A DNA stretch of 64,000 nucleotides from Acanthosepion lycidas (GCA_963932145.1 OZ010599.1:49637287-49701286); one strand, 5' to 3'; positions 1 through 9,734 are shown, counted from the first letter of the stretch. Numbers and translations: made by a program. The notes: generated by a model not told the origin, from the letters alone.

Positions 1-53
1 TATATATATATATAACCTTATACACAAATGCATATATCTATGTATGTATATAT

Positions 54-96
<43 letters not shown>
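1..96. repeat. (TA)n microsatellite
   Basis: An alternating TA tract at the window edge with TATG/TACA interruptions, pure from about 57 to 96. The transposon at 97-2106 is inserted in it. A related (TA)(CA) tract resumes at 2107-2150 on the other side. Confidence 0.95.
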
Positions 97-98
<2 letters not shown>

Positions 99-2106
99 TA
101 ACTCCACGAAATCGCTAAAAAATAGTCTGATGAAAAAGACGCCAAACTTTATGAAAACAAAATTTTATCATCTAAATGCTTATGTTTTTATGAAGAGGAA
201 AGACCAAAGTTTTTTTTAAATTATTTTTTTAAATTTTTGCTTCTTTTTAGAACATTCTAAATTTTGATTAAAAAAAAACCTTGTTTTTCTTTGTACCAAC
301 ATGGGCTAGTAAATAACATGGATAAGTTTTAGCACGTATTTTTATGTATTACACACATTAATTTGGAAAATCTTGCAAAAATAAAAATAATTGTCAGATG
401 TTAATGAAACTTTTAGAAACTATTCACAGATGATCGAAATTATTATAAATATGTTTTTTGTTTTATCAAAGTCATGGCAGAAATATTTTTTTTTTATATA
501 TTTATTAACACCCCCATAACTAATTTTATGAAAAACTCTAGAAATTCGAGTGCATCAACCTTAGTGATTACAATAGTTAAAAGTACAAGGCTTTGAAGAA
601 TGCAAATCATGTTTTTTTTGTTTTTTTTAATTGGATCCCACGTACCTAAAAATCAGCTCTGAATTGTAACATACAAAACTCAATAAAACAAAGATATTAT
701 TTAATTTCAAATACTTTTATTTGTTTTTAGTTGTTTATATGAATATGGACAATATTTTCTGAAAGCAAAAAATTTTTTCAATGAAAATTGAATTTTTAAT
801 ACAATTATTTGTTATTTCTTTAATTATAATAGATTTTTACAAAGTTAGTTATTAAGATTTTAAACATATTATAACATTAGTTAAAAGCAACGTCAACCTT
901 TCAAAGTGTCCTTATGAGATCGTCATTGTCTAGCGCTTTGAAAATTGTATCATTTGGACCAATCAAAAGATCCGAAGTAATTAAGAAATGTAATTTTTGT
1001 GTTTATAATCGGGCGGTAATTATAAAGTACGGAAGACCAACCAGAATACAATTTAGTTGCATTATTTGAATTCAGCATTGTTCTCCGCTGTTAAGGCCTT
1101 TACTTTTGCGAAACACGTCGGAGAAGTTAATTTGATTTTTCAATTTCAACTGAGAAAGGTACCTATAAGTATCAGTATCATCTTATGAAATTTAACTACT
1201 GCTAAACTTTAATTTATATGATCTTATTTTTATATTAATCTCAGTTATGACATTTTTCCATAAATGAAATATCAAAATTAATAATAAAATGAATGGAAAT
1301 ACAAATAACACAGTAAAATGTAATAAATGTACATAAAATTGTAGTATTTTATGTACACTTCTGATAAAATTTCGTAAGAAAGGTACCTATAAATTAATTA
1401 GATACCTTTTTCTTATGAAATTTAATCTCACTAACAACAGTCTTATTTTTTAATTTCTTTATATTTTCCATAAAACATCGTAAACATAAAGATGAAAACC
1501 AAGTACAAAAAAAAAAAATTTTAAAAAATAAAAAAATTAGAGCGCTGAAAGTTTTCCTTAAAAGTAACGAGGTAAATAATTTGTTCACTTAAATCTAAAT
1601 AATTTCACTTCCTTCCATCCGTAGAAAGAATTATCCTCCCGTAAGTTATCTAAACGTCATGAATCTGTCTTTCGTCACCTGTCAAATGACACGAAAGGTT
1701 ATGACCTGCTTTGTTTTATTTTCAAATTACATTTCAGCGCAGAAGCTAAGTTAAGCTTGGTTCAAAATATTTAAAATAAATATTATAATTTCTGATTCTA
1801 TTAAAATAAGTTTTGAAAAAAAGATAATTGATTTTTAAAATATCAAAGATTTCATCTTTTTTATAAAATGGAAAAAAATGATTGAAAATGATGGATTATT
1901 TGTCCATTTTGCTGACAAAGAAAAACAATATTTTTAACGAAAATTTCAGACGTGCTAGTAACAATTAAAAAATGTAAAAAAATACCCCAAAAATACTTTG
2001 ATCTTTCCTCTTTAATAATAATATGATGATAAAATTTTGTTTTCATCAAGTTCGGCGTCTTTTTCATCATGCTATGCTCTTTTTGTTTACATTTTGTAGA
2101 GGTACC
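97..2106. mobile_element. non-autonomous DNA transposon, GGTACC-end family, copy 1
   Basis: Starts GGTAACTCCACG and ends in the inverted complement GAGGTACC, with TA on each side. The outer 150-200 bp are imperfect inverted repeats (both ends carry GATGAAAAAGACGCC next to the tip). No transposase frame is visible; AT content is very high. Positions about 600-2106 recur at 57030-58447. A TA duplication suggests mobilisation by a Tc1/mariner-type transposase, but the terminal sequence is not one I can assign. Confidence 0.7.

Positions 2107-2150
<44 letters not shown>
2101..2150. repeat. (TA)n(CA)n microsatellite
   Basis: About 12 TA then 9 CA dinucleotides, continuing the tract split by the transposon at 97-2106. 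Confidence 0.9.
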
Positions 2151-2299
2151 GATTATGAAATGGAAAAAATCCGATAATTATTTTAAGACTTATTTTTTTT
2201 TTTTTTTTTTGTAGATACAAATATTTAAGTAAATTGTCTGTTTATAATAAACAGTATTAACAACATTTACCAGCCTGAATGTCCAAGAAATATCATAGA

Positions 2300-2405
2300 A
2301 AATATGCGTCCTCCAACAGGAATTGAACCTGTATCCTACATGGAACCGTCATATAGCTTTATCAGAGGATGCAATCATCAGGCTGTCAACCATGAAACAC
2401 CCATT
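2300..2405 (-). repeat. tRNA-like sequence, probably a tRNA-derived SINE or pseudogene
   Basis: On the minus strand ACAGG-TTCAATT-CCTGT (2316-2332) makes a perfect five-pair T arm with a box-B-like loop. It is followed by GGAGGACGC, which pairs almost fully with GCATCCTC about 50 bases upstream, as an acceptor stem would. D and anticodon arms are not convincing. Sequence after it recurs at 55030-55090, so a repeat family is likelier than a working tRNA gene. Confidence 0.45.
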
Positions 2406-2860
2406 GTGGCCTAGTTCATAGTGAATATTGTTAAGTTTGATTTCTCTTTTTTTCTTTTTCTTAAAAAGAAAAAGCCAACTCTTAATATATTTTTTTTTAA
2501 ATATTTTCCCTGTAACACGTTCTAAATTTCGGTCAAAAATCTCGTTTTTTTTTGTTAACTTTGTAATACTTGTGGTAATGGCCATTTTAGTGTAGCAGTT
2601 TCAGGGGGAAAATCCATTAATTTGGAAATTCTTGCAAATTGTCTGATTTTAATTAAACTTTCAGGACTTATTCAATGAATTTATTTTTTTAATTTTTATT
2701 TTTAGAAAATCTTTGTAAAAAGATTTTTTTTTTTTAATGTGTTACCCCCCTGACATAAATTAATTTTATGAAATTTTCTAGAATTTCAACGAGTATGCAA
2801 ATTGTTTTATATTAAATTGGAATATCCGTTGATAATTGGGTACCTAAAAACAACCACGAG
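2395..2860. repeat. internal fragment of the GGTACC-end family
   Basis: Matches the inner part of copy 1 (about 240-645): TTAATTTGGAAATTCTTGC, a CCCCC-containing stretch followed by AATTTTATGAAA, and a final GGTACCTAAAAA. No ends are present. Diverged, probably an older copy. Confidence 0.55.
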
Positions 2861-2898
2861 TTTATTTAATGAACAAAAATCAAACGAATAGATATCAA

Positions 2899-3045
2899 CA
2901 GTACATTGAAAGAGTAATCCATTTTATATTTAGTAATCTTTTTTTTAAAAAACTTTTGTCTTATTGGTTGTTAAAACCAATACGACAAAAGTTTTTTTAA
3001 AAAAAGATTACTAAATATAAAATGGATTACTCTTTCAATGTACTG
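2899..3045. repeat. 147-bp foldback (near-perfect inverted repeat)
   Basis: CAGTACATTGAAAGAGTAAT at 2899 is answered by its exact complement ending at 3045. Arms of about 70 bp meet at a short centre, ATTGGTTGTTAAAACCAAT. Pairing is close to perfect, so it is young or maintained. No protein frame; a foldback MITE is the simplest reading. Confidence 0.85.
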
Positions 3046-3489
3046 TCTATAAGTTTCTCTAATCGACTGCTTCATAGAAAATACCCAAAACTCCAACGAA
3101 CTTCAAATTAAATTCTTCGTAGATTGTTTAGACATTTAGATTTACATCAAACCTTAACCTCCCAAATATGCCCGTTAAAGTAACGCGAAATAACAACGTC
3201 TAAGAATTTGAATGAAACCAGTCCTCGTGGAATGTAATTTATTAGGGTTGCTGTAGATTCTTCCTTTAATGTCGGTCTCACCCCTTACCCATCGATATCT
3301 AGAGACAAGACGCGTTGGGCTTAAGCAACGTCTAGCCAACAGACAGAGGGGTTAAGAATAAGGAATTGAAATGGTACACCTAACCCACTCACATCTTATC
3401 TTCTCTCCCACCTTATTTCCCCACTTCGTTAATTTTACATATGCTTGATGAGGTCCATCAAAAACGTGTGAATTTCTTTTCATTTTAAC

Positions 3490-3560
3490 CTTTGGAAGTA
3501 AAGTTTGATGATCCATAGCCCTGTTAAAGGGGTTGTGGTGAAATAACTTATTACATGGAA
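3490..3560 (+). ncRNA. diverged hammerhead-ribozyme-like motif
   Basis: TTGATGA (3505-3511; consensus CTGATGA with C3 changed), stem II CCATAGCCC/GGGTTGTGG (nine pairs with G-T wobbles), GAAA (3540-3543), stem III ATA/TAT closed by ACT, and a T at the cleavage position (3552). Stem I is weak (TG/CA then mismatches). The changed core base suggests it no longer cleaves well. It aligns with the motifs in the two pseudo-LTRs. Confidence 0.55.
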
Positions 3561-3670
3561 CCTTAAAGTGGTCTGTTTTTATTCAAACATATCTGCTCTG
3601 AATCTTACATTGAGCTCTCTGGATATCATCCTCCTTGGGTCTACCCATGCGGATTACCTAGTTTTGCATA

Positions 3671-3675
<5 letters not shown>

Positions 3676-3717
<42 letters not shown>
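3676..3717. repeat. (TA)n microsatellite
   Basis: About 20 TA units lying between the 5' part and the ORF-end part of the plus-strand PLE remnant. Confidence 0.95.
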
Positions 3718-3719
<2 letters not shown>

Positions 3720-4269
3720 AACATGCAAACTATTAAATCAACAGAAAGAGCTAATTACAAAATGTAGACATAGGAACAGAATTCAAAATTACATATGAAT
3801 ATGTGTATGTGTGGGTATGTATGTGCATATGATTACATATATGTATGGATATGTAAACACACGTGTGTGTGTGTGTGTTGGACACCTTGATTTTTTTTTC
3901 ATTCGGTGTCTCAGTATTACTCACAATTTATGAATTTATCATTCACCTAATTTACCTTACTTTTAATTGGTTTTATGTTTAAATCCTGCATCACTTATTA
4001 ATAACATTAAACCCTTAAGGTCTAAATTCTATTTACTGTAAATTCCAGTAAAACTCATTTGTTGCTTGCATAGGATTGCACCTCATAGTAGGAGCCATAA
4101 TTTATTTACAGACAATGAATGTCTCTAGCCATAAATAAACTCCAACCGAAGACCACTTCCCCATAATGAGATACCTTACACCCTCCCCCAGTACAAGCCC
4201 CTTATCAAAAACAAGGCATCTCTCAGAGGAGAATAGATATCAAAAATAAATTCAAAACCCCAATTCCAC

Positions 4270-4345
4270 ACACACACTTAAAGACTGAAGACAGCTGGTG
4301 GCAGGCCAGCTTGAAATAGACTATACCCATGTGAGGTAATTTTGG
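4270..4345 (+). ncRNA. weak hammerhead-like motif of a second PLE type
   Basis: CTGAAGA (4285-4291), stem II AGCTGG/CCAGCT (six perfect pairs), GAAA (4313-4316), stem III ATA/TAT, A at the cleavage position. No good stem I is seen, so activity is doubtful. It is homologous to 62933-62985 and precedes the same CATGTGAGGTAATTTTGG tail. Confidence 0.35.
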
Positions 4346-4442
4346 TTTCTGCTGTAAAAATATATATGCTGTTAGAATAAACACATTGAGCTCTCTGTGG
4401 ATCAGTTTTAATATTACTAGGATCTACCTGGATCTAATACCT

Positions 4443-4443
<1 letters not shown>

Positions 4444-4473
<30 letters not shown>

Positions 4474-4474
4474 T
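4444..4474. repeat. (TA)n between two PLE copies
   Basis: About 14 TA units that form the junction between the tails of the plus-strand remnant and the minus-strand full element. Confidence 0.95.
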
Positions 4475-5015
4475 TAATGAAAAACAGACCACTTTAAAGT
4501 ACCATTACAATAATTTATTTCACCAAAATCCTTTTAAAGGACTCCAGATCATCAGGTAACACTTCCAACATCAAAATGAAAGGAAAAATGAGATTAAAAA
4601 TTGATGGGTAGTGGGTAATTTAACAGTGGGGGTTGTAGTTAAAGAGACAAGGTAGAGTATAGTGAGGGGTTAATTTCATATCTCTCTTTAGCGTGCGTTA
4701 TATTGGGCTAAGAGGAGTGATCGGACCTTGACCTAACGGAAATGATATATAGAGATAGGAGGGTAGTGGGGTGAAAGGGAAGGAAAAATGGAAAAGAGAG
4801 AAGAGACAGAAGACAGTAATACAGATATATACAATTGAGTGTTACGACAAGGAGAGAGGGGGAGAAGGAAGTAAAACGAAAGAGGCTGTAATTGTGTTAT
4901 AACAAATTTATGTAAAAGATAGATTTCAATGCTTGATAGAAATTTAGATGTTTAAAAAAATGATGATTGTTATCAATTTAAATATTTAATTTATTAAGTA
5001 AATAGTTTAGGGACT
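4471..5015 (-). repeat. PLE pseudo-LTR, 3' copy
   Basis: Direct repeat of 8621-9179. Shared features include GAAAAACAGACCACTTTAAA at one end, the hammerhead motif, a CT/GA-rich middle and an AT-rich end finishing TTTAGGGACT. Confidence 0.92.
4495..4570 (-). ncRNA. hammerhead ribozyme (PLE pseudo-LTR, 3' copy)
   Basis: On the minus strand: CTGATGA (4555-4549), stem II closing CTGGAGTCC with GGATTTTGG (4547-4539 and 4531-4523, several wobbles), GAAA (4521-4518), stem III ATA/TAT with a three-base loop, T4509 at the cleavage position, and stem I GTTAC/GTAAT (4560-4556 with 4508-4504). All core bases of the hammerhead (CUGANGA, GAA, A-U pair, H17) are present; the first stem II position is a T-T mismatch. 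Hammerheads are known in PLE terminal repeats of other animals. Confidence 0.75.
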
Positions 5016-5019
5016 TAAT

Positions 5020-6339
5020 ATAAGTTAACTACTATTTTTATTAGTACATTTATAGAGAACATATTAAAGAAATATTTTTAATTATCATAGTTTATTTACC
5101 CGACCAATTGTACTTTCTTAATGTTGTAAAAAAAGTTTTTGGTAACATCTTTATTAGTTTTACTTTTAATCTAATTTATGAATGCAATTTTTCTTTATTA
5201 TTATATGGGTAAATTTATTTAGGCTCTAGGTTTCATTATTGAATAATATTGAGGGTAATATTAAAGATTTTGTTTTCTTCTTATATCTCACAAACATATT
5301 CATGCAAATCCCATATATACATACATTTATTTACATGTGCAAATACACACATAGATATACGTGTAACAATATACACAAATGTTCATCTATCTTCATACAT
5401 AATTTATCTATACATACATTTACCAATCATTACCCCTATTTTAATATTTGAAATTTATTTAGATTTTAGTTTGATTTCATAGTTAAAATTTAACTTTAGG
5501 TGACTTCTGAAATGCTTCATTATTAAAGGAATTTCGTTAATATTATTATTACTATTAATAGTTAAAGAGTGGTATATTTAAACTTAAATTAAGTTATCAA
5601 TTTTGAAATGAAACTCTCTCTCCAGAAGATAAATATACACTCTCATAATTCTAATTATAGAACATTAAAAGAAAAAGTGATATTAAATACTAAAAAGAGT
5701 AAATTTAAAACCCCATTAGAATGACCCATGTACTTCATTTAAAAAAAAAAAAAAAAATAATACACGTTCACACACACATCTATCTATCTATATATATATA
5801 TATATATACATATATATCCACATCCGTCTATCTATCTCTATCTATATATACATATATACACCCATATACATATATACATACACTCTTATATACATATACA
5901 ACCATATATACACGTACACGATTATATACATAAAAAAGCATATGAAATGAATTCTACCCATAATTATCCACACATGCATATGTATTTATATTACAATGTT
6001 ATACATCTATTCACACATATATTACAAATATTAATTCTAAGATATTTACATCTATATACATATACAGATTACAAGTAATTTAATATTCAAAATACTACAC
6101 ATATATAAATGTATGCATACATATATATATATATATACATACATACAATATACGTATACACATACGCACAAATATATATTTATATATACACACATACACC
6201 CACACATACATATATATATACATACACACACATATATAAAACAGATATACATATATATATATACATACACACATATACATATAAACACACACATACCTCT
6301 ATACATATGTGCCCACAACTCATACAAGTACATATATTC

Positions 6340-6373
<34 letters not shown>

Positions 6374-6490
6374 TCACATATAAATGTCTAAGTTCATCTA
6401 CTTTTTAGAGTATACATTAACAAGTATAGTATCCATATGTTCATATATTCATTTCAAAAACAAAATTAACATTTTCCCTTTTTATATAGT
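5020..6490. repeat. AT- and TACA-rich PLE 3' region with microsatellites
   Basis: No gene. It lies inside the minus-strand PLE, downstream of its endonuclease frame. Long (TA)n, (TACA)n, (CA)n and (TATC)n tracts (5750-5930, 6115-6365) dominate. Open frames here are only translated repeats. Confidence 0.8.
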
Positions 6491-6495
6491 TGTTT

Positions 6496-6948
6496 CTAAA
6501 CATACTTAGTTAAATTAAGGTGGTTTTTATGTCTACATTTAAAAATCAACTCGTTATGTTTGTTCAGCAATATGTCCGGATCCTTATGCTTTATTATTAG
6601 GATTTTTTCTATAATGCACAAATCACATCGGTCTCTGAAGTTTATCGGAGTTCGAGCTCTTGAGACAATTCTCCATTTTACTTGTGGGGTTAATTTGCTT
6701 TCCAACAACTCCCAATAATGTTTAGAAAGTGCAGTTTCATGTTCCTTTGATTTATTTGTGAAGGATTGGCGATGGTTATAAAATCGTTGCTTCCAATTTC
6801 CCGCCGATATCCCTATGTAGATCTTCTGTTTAATATCTTCCTTGGGGAAAATTGTAGCCTCATATATCACGTTTTCGGACAAACATATTCCCTCTACTGG
6901 ACAAACGGATCCTTCCCTGCAGTTACTGGTCGATTTATCTTTTGGCTC
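6496..6948 (-). CDS. PLE GIY-YIG endonuclease domain
   Basis: About 128 codons from 6882 to the stop near 6496, with the same frame readable upstream to about 6948 through a CREGSVCPVEGICLS cysteine-rich lead. GIY-YIG features: NVIYEATI, KIYIGIS, then RFYNHRQSF (catalytic Arg and His region) and a downstream IIEKILIIKHK helix. Family role: nicks target DNA so the RT can prime. It overlaps the end of the RT frame but in another phase, so the two domains are separated by a frame change near 6930-6950. Confidence 0.88.
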   Translation of the reverse strand, partial: EPKDKSTSNCREGSVCPVEGICLSENVIYEATIFPKEDIKQKIYIGISAGNWKQRFYNHRQSFTNKSKEHETALSKHYWELLESKLTPQVKWRIVSRARTPINFRDRCDLCIIEKILIIKHKDPDILLNKHNELIFKCRHKNHLNLTKYV

Positions 6949-8348
6949 GTATTTTTGTAGTTGATACTAAATTCATTTAAAATTTTGCTATTGTGGGAGC
7001 TAATAATTTTTTCTATGTTGCTCATGCAGGAATAACTAATTTTTAAGTTCATTTTATTGAACATCTTTTTTAATAGTTCATCTTTTTTAAAGTGCTTATC
7101 TATTAGTTTAAGAAAGTATTTTCCTATATTAATGTTCGAAAGCTTACAGAAAGGTAGGTTGAACCATATACTTTTCCTTTTTCTATTTTTAGATTTAGAA
7201 AATGTGTTGTTAATAGATTTATCTAAATAAGTTAGTGCTTGTTTGAATTTGCTTTTTAATAGGGCTTGATTGTATGTTGATTTATTTTGATGAAAGATAT
7301 TTTCACTAGAAGATAGTTTATTTATTTTAGTATTTACAGTATTAGGGATCTGTTTTATAATTGCTTTAGGGTGGTTTGAGTCGATATTTATGTATATAGG
7401 CGATTGGTTCTCCTTTTGGAAGGGTTTGTAAGTGTTATTGTCGAGATCAAATGTTACGTCTAGAAAATTTACTATTTTCAGGTTAGAGGATATTTCTATT
7501 TTAAATCCTATATATTTGAATGCCTTAATTATTTTATTCTGGAGTTGGGATGTTAGAGGTCCCTTAGAGTTAGGTATAATAATGAGACCATCATCCCTGT
7601 AAAGCCCTACATTTTGTGGGTTAAGGAATCTGCTCAGAATATCTAAAATGTATGTACCTATTAGGTCTGCTATTTGAGCAGAATCAAATGCTCCCATTCG
7701 GACATCGAAATTGTCATTGTTTTTTTTAAACCAAGTAGTGTCATTAAGTCTCAGTACAGATTGTCTGGAATTCATTATGATTTTAATTTCCTCATCAGTA
7801 ATCTCAGTATAGTTTTTAGCAAAATTTAAGCTATTTTCCAATAAATCTTTAGAAATGGAGGGGTAGAAGTCGATAATGTCTAATTGGATAAAAGTGGCTT
7901 TATTTTTAGATTTTATATTTTGGAACCAGTTAATGGCGTCAGATGAATCTTTCCAAAGATTTAAGGGATAATTTTCTAATATAGATGTGTTTATTCTTTT
8001 TAGAATGTTTCTGGAAAGTATTCCTAACTCTGATTTGGAGGGATTTATTAGTCTGGAATGTATATTATTTTGAAAGTTAGGTTTATGGTCTTTAAAAAGT
8101 AGGTAGGCATCTTTCAAGTGAGTAGTGCCCATTCTATCAGCAATATTATGTTTAAATGCGAATTTAGTGGTTTCTCTGTGTATGGAGGATAGGTGTTTGG
8201 AGTTATTATCTTTTTTATAAGAGTTAGATACTTTGTTCAGAATCAGATGATTGTATTCCGATGGAATAATCTTGTAAAAGTTTTTGGATTTATCAGCTCT
8301 GATCCATAGTTTTTTTAGATTTTTTGATGTTTGTGATGTCCTTTTCAA
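6894..8348 (-). CDS. PLE reverse transcriptase
   Basis: 484 codons to the stop at 6894. RT motifs in order: LLFKDHKPNF; TFIQLDIIDFYPSI (motif A Asp); VRMGAFDSAQIADLIG (motif B); VGLYRDDGLIII (motif C, catalytic YRDD); IVNFLDVTFDL (motif D region). A downstream WFNLPFCKLSNINIGKYFLK block and LIDKHF are typical of animal PLEs. The opening codon is not ATG and the same phase runs upstream towards 8400, so the true start is unsure. All catalytic residues look intact. Confidence 0.93.
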   Translation of the reverse strand: MKRTSQTSKNLKKLWIRADKSKNFYKIIPSEYNHLILNKVSNSYKKDNNSKHLSSIHRETTKFAFKHNIADRMGTTHLKDAYLLFKDHKPNFQNNIHSRLINPSKSELGILSRNILKRINTSILENYPLNLWKDSSDAINWFQNIKSKNKATFIQLDIIDFYPSISKDLLENSLNFAKNYTEITDEEIKIIMNSRQSVLRLNDTTWFKKNNDNFDVRMGAFDSAQIADLIGTYILDILSRFLNPQNVGLYRDDGLIIIPNSKGPLTSQLQNKIIKAFKYIGFKIEISSNLKIVNFLDVTFDLDNNTYKPFQKENQSPIYINIDSNHPKAIIKQIPNTVNTKINKLSSSENIFHQNKSTYNQALLKSKFKQALTYLDKSINNTFSKSKNRKRKSIWFNLPFCKLSNINIGKYFLKLIDKHFKKDELLKKMFNKMNLKISYSCMSNIEKIISSHNSKILNEFSINYKNTSQKINRPVTAGKDPFVQ

Positions 8349-8349
8349 A

Positions 8350-8620
8350 AGGTTCCAATGATTTATTGCAGGGAGGTGTGTTTTGGGATTTTAAGTGAAA
8401 GGCGTCATTAAGATTGGTAGGTTTATTTAGGGGATTAAAATGGAAGTAAATTTTTCCATTTTGTGTTGGAAGTGAGGGTCCTCACAGTAATCCGATGGGA
8501 GGTAATCCAATGAGAGCTCAACTTATTTTATAAAGAGCTAAGTATGAAGAACTTGGTAAAACGTATGGGTAATTCCAAGGAGGATGAAATCCTGAGAGCT
8601 CAATGTGAATCCAGAGCTAA
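8350..8620 (-). other. PLE leader between 5' pseudo-LTR and RT frame
   Basis: Contains CACATTGAGCTCTCAGGAT (near 8598-8580), matching 3608 and 4383 in the plus-strand remnant and 62840 at the far right. It is therefore a conserved internal PLE sequence. Its upstream part reads in phase with the RT. Confidence 0.5.
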
Positions 8621-9175
8621 TATTTAATGAAAAACAGACCACTTTAAAGTACCATTACAATAATTTATTTCACCAAAATCCTTTTAAAGGACTCCGGATC
8701 ATCAGGTAACACTTCCAACATCGAAATGAAAGGAAAAATGAGATTAAAAATTGATGGGTAGTGTAATATTTGTAATTTAACAGTGGGGGTTGAGGGTTGT
8801 AGTTAAAGAGACAAGGTAGAGTATAGGGAGGGGTTAATTTCATATCTCTCTTAAGTGTGCGTTATATTGGGCTAGGAGGAGTGACCGGACCTTGACCTAT
8901 TTAGATGGCTAACTTAACGGAAATGATATATAGAGATAGGAGGGTAGTGGGGTGAAAGGGAAGGAAAAATGGAAGAGAGGAGACAGAAGACAGTAATACA
9001 GATATATACAATTGAGTGTTATATCGAGGGAAGTAAAACGAAAGAGGCTGTAATTGTGTTATAACAAATTTATGTAAAAGATAGATTTCAATGCTTGATG
9101 GAAATTTAGATGTTTAAAAAAAATGATGATTGTTATCAATTTAAATATTTAATTTATTAAGTAAATAGTTTTAGG

Positions 9176-9179
<4 letters not shown>
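8621..9179 (-). repeat. PLE pseudo-LTR, 5' copy
   Basis: Direct repeat of 4471-5015, slightly longer, ending in a (TA)n(GA)n tract. It carries the second hammerhead motif. Confidence 0.92.
8645..8720 (-). ncRNA. hammerhead ribozyme (PLE pseudo-LTR, 5' copy)
   Basis: Same layout as the 3' copy: CTGATGA (8705-8699), stem II CCGGAGTCC/GGATTTTGG, GAAA (8671-8668), stem III ATA/TAT, T8659 at the cleavage position, stem I GTTAC/GTAAT. The only difference in stem II (CCGG here, CTGG in the other copy) keeps pairing, changing a G-C pair to G-U. Confidence 0.75.

Positions 9180-9266
<87 letters not shown>
9179..9266. repeat. (TA)n(GA)n microsatellite
   Basis: About 25 TA followed by 18 GA units, abutting the 5' end of the PLE. 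Confidence 0.97.
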
Positions 9267-9268
<2 letters not shown>

Positions 9269-9394
9269 ATCTTGGCATCAATTATTCTTGCAAACAATTC
9301 TTAGTAAAAGGAATAAACATTTTGTCTTAAATTAATAATCATTTTTTCTACAATCCAAATATTTTTGTGCAAATGTGCTTGTTATGGATGTCAA

Positions 9395-9480
9395 AAAATA
9401 AAAAAACATTTGTATTAGGTCCAAGTTTTCAACTTCCATGAGTCATTATCAGAAGAGTGTGAGACAGAAAAAGAAATTTC
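9395..9480 (-). repeat. PLE-end-like fragment with degenerate hammerhead resemblance
   Basis: On the minus strand TTCTGATAATGACTCATGG is followed by AAGTTGAAAACTTGGACC. This resembles the CTGATGA...GAAAC layout of PLE hammerheads, but two positions do not fit and no stem I is found. Low confidence. Confidence 0.25.
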
Positions 9481-9734
9481 ATATTATTACAGGTTTCCTT
9501 ATACCCATTTACATTTATCTCTGTGTGTGTGTGTGCATACACATTCATACTCACAAATATGTAAAAGGATAGATGAACAAACATCAAACTACAGAGGAAA
9601 TTACTTCAATTTGACTGAAATCTTTCTAACACCCTCTCGTATATGTTACATATATGCTAAGTTTTCAGAATTTTTTTATTTATTAGTTGATGAATAAGTA
9701 GAATATATATTTATTACTTCAAAATATTTTCCTT

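Larger units (their letters stand above)
3240..4443 (+). mobile_element. internally deleted Penelope-like element remnant
   Basis: In plus orientation it carries a diverged pseudo-LTR end (3240-3600, matching in reverse the pseudo-LTRs at 4471-5015 and 8621-9179, including GTGGTCTGTTTTT), then ACATTGAGCTCTC and a (TA)n tract. At 3727-3798 LLNQQKELITKCRHRNRIQN matches the end of the endonuclease frame of the full PLE (LLNKHNELIFKCRHKNHLN). A 3' region follows, with a second ACATTGAGCTCTC near 4380. The body of the element is missing. Confidence 0.7.
4471..9179 (-). mobile_element. nearly full-length Penelope-like element with pseudo-LTRs
   Basis: Layout on the minus strand: pseudo-LTR (9179-8621), leader, reverse transcriptase frame (8348-6894), GIY-YIG endonuclease frame (6882-6496), AT/TACA-rich 3' region (6490-5020), pseudo-LTR (5015-4471). 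The two 545-559 bp direct repeats differ by scattered substitutions and small indels. Both outer ends abut (TA)n tracts. RT and endonuclease lie in different frames, so this copy is probably inactive. The pairing of RT with GIY-YIG endonuclease is diagnostic of PLEs. Confidence 0.9.

Noticed and set aside
28-219. Open frames through (TA)n and (TACA)n tracts, here and at 2023-2220, 3568-3798, 5239-5933, 6052-6408 and 62641-62912
   Set aside because: They are mostly translated microsatellite (Tyr/Ile/His/Thr runs). Only the tail at 3727-3798 has real similarity, to a PLE endonuclease end.
2300-2405. Functional tRNA gene on the minus strand
   Set aside because: The T arm and acceptor-like pairing are good, but no acceptable anticodon and D arms can be drawn and the flank is repeated elsewhere.
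6894-8348. Bacterial retron or group II intron reverse transcriptase
   Set aside because: The YRDD motif, adjacent GIY-YIG endonuclease and flanking pseudo-LTRs identify a Penelope-like element.
9395-9480. A working hammerhead on the minus strand
   Set aside because: The order of motifs is suggestive, but the base after stem III would be G and no stem I exists.
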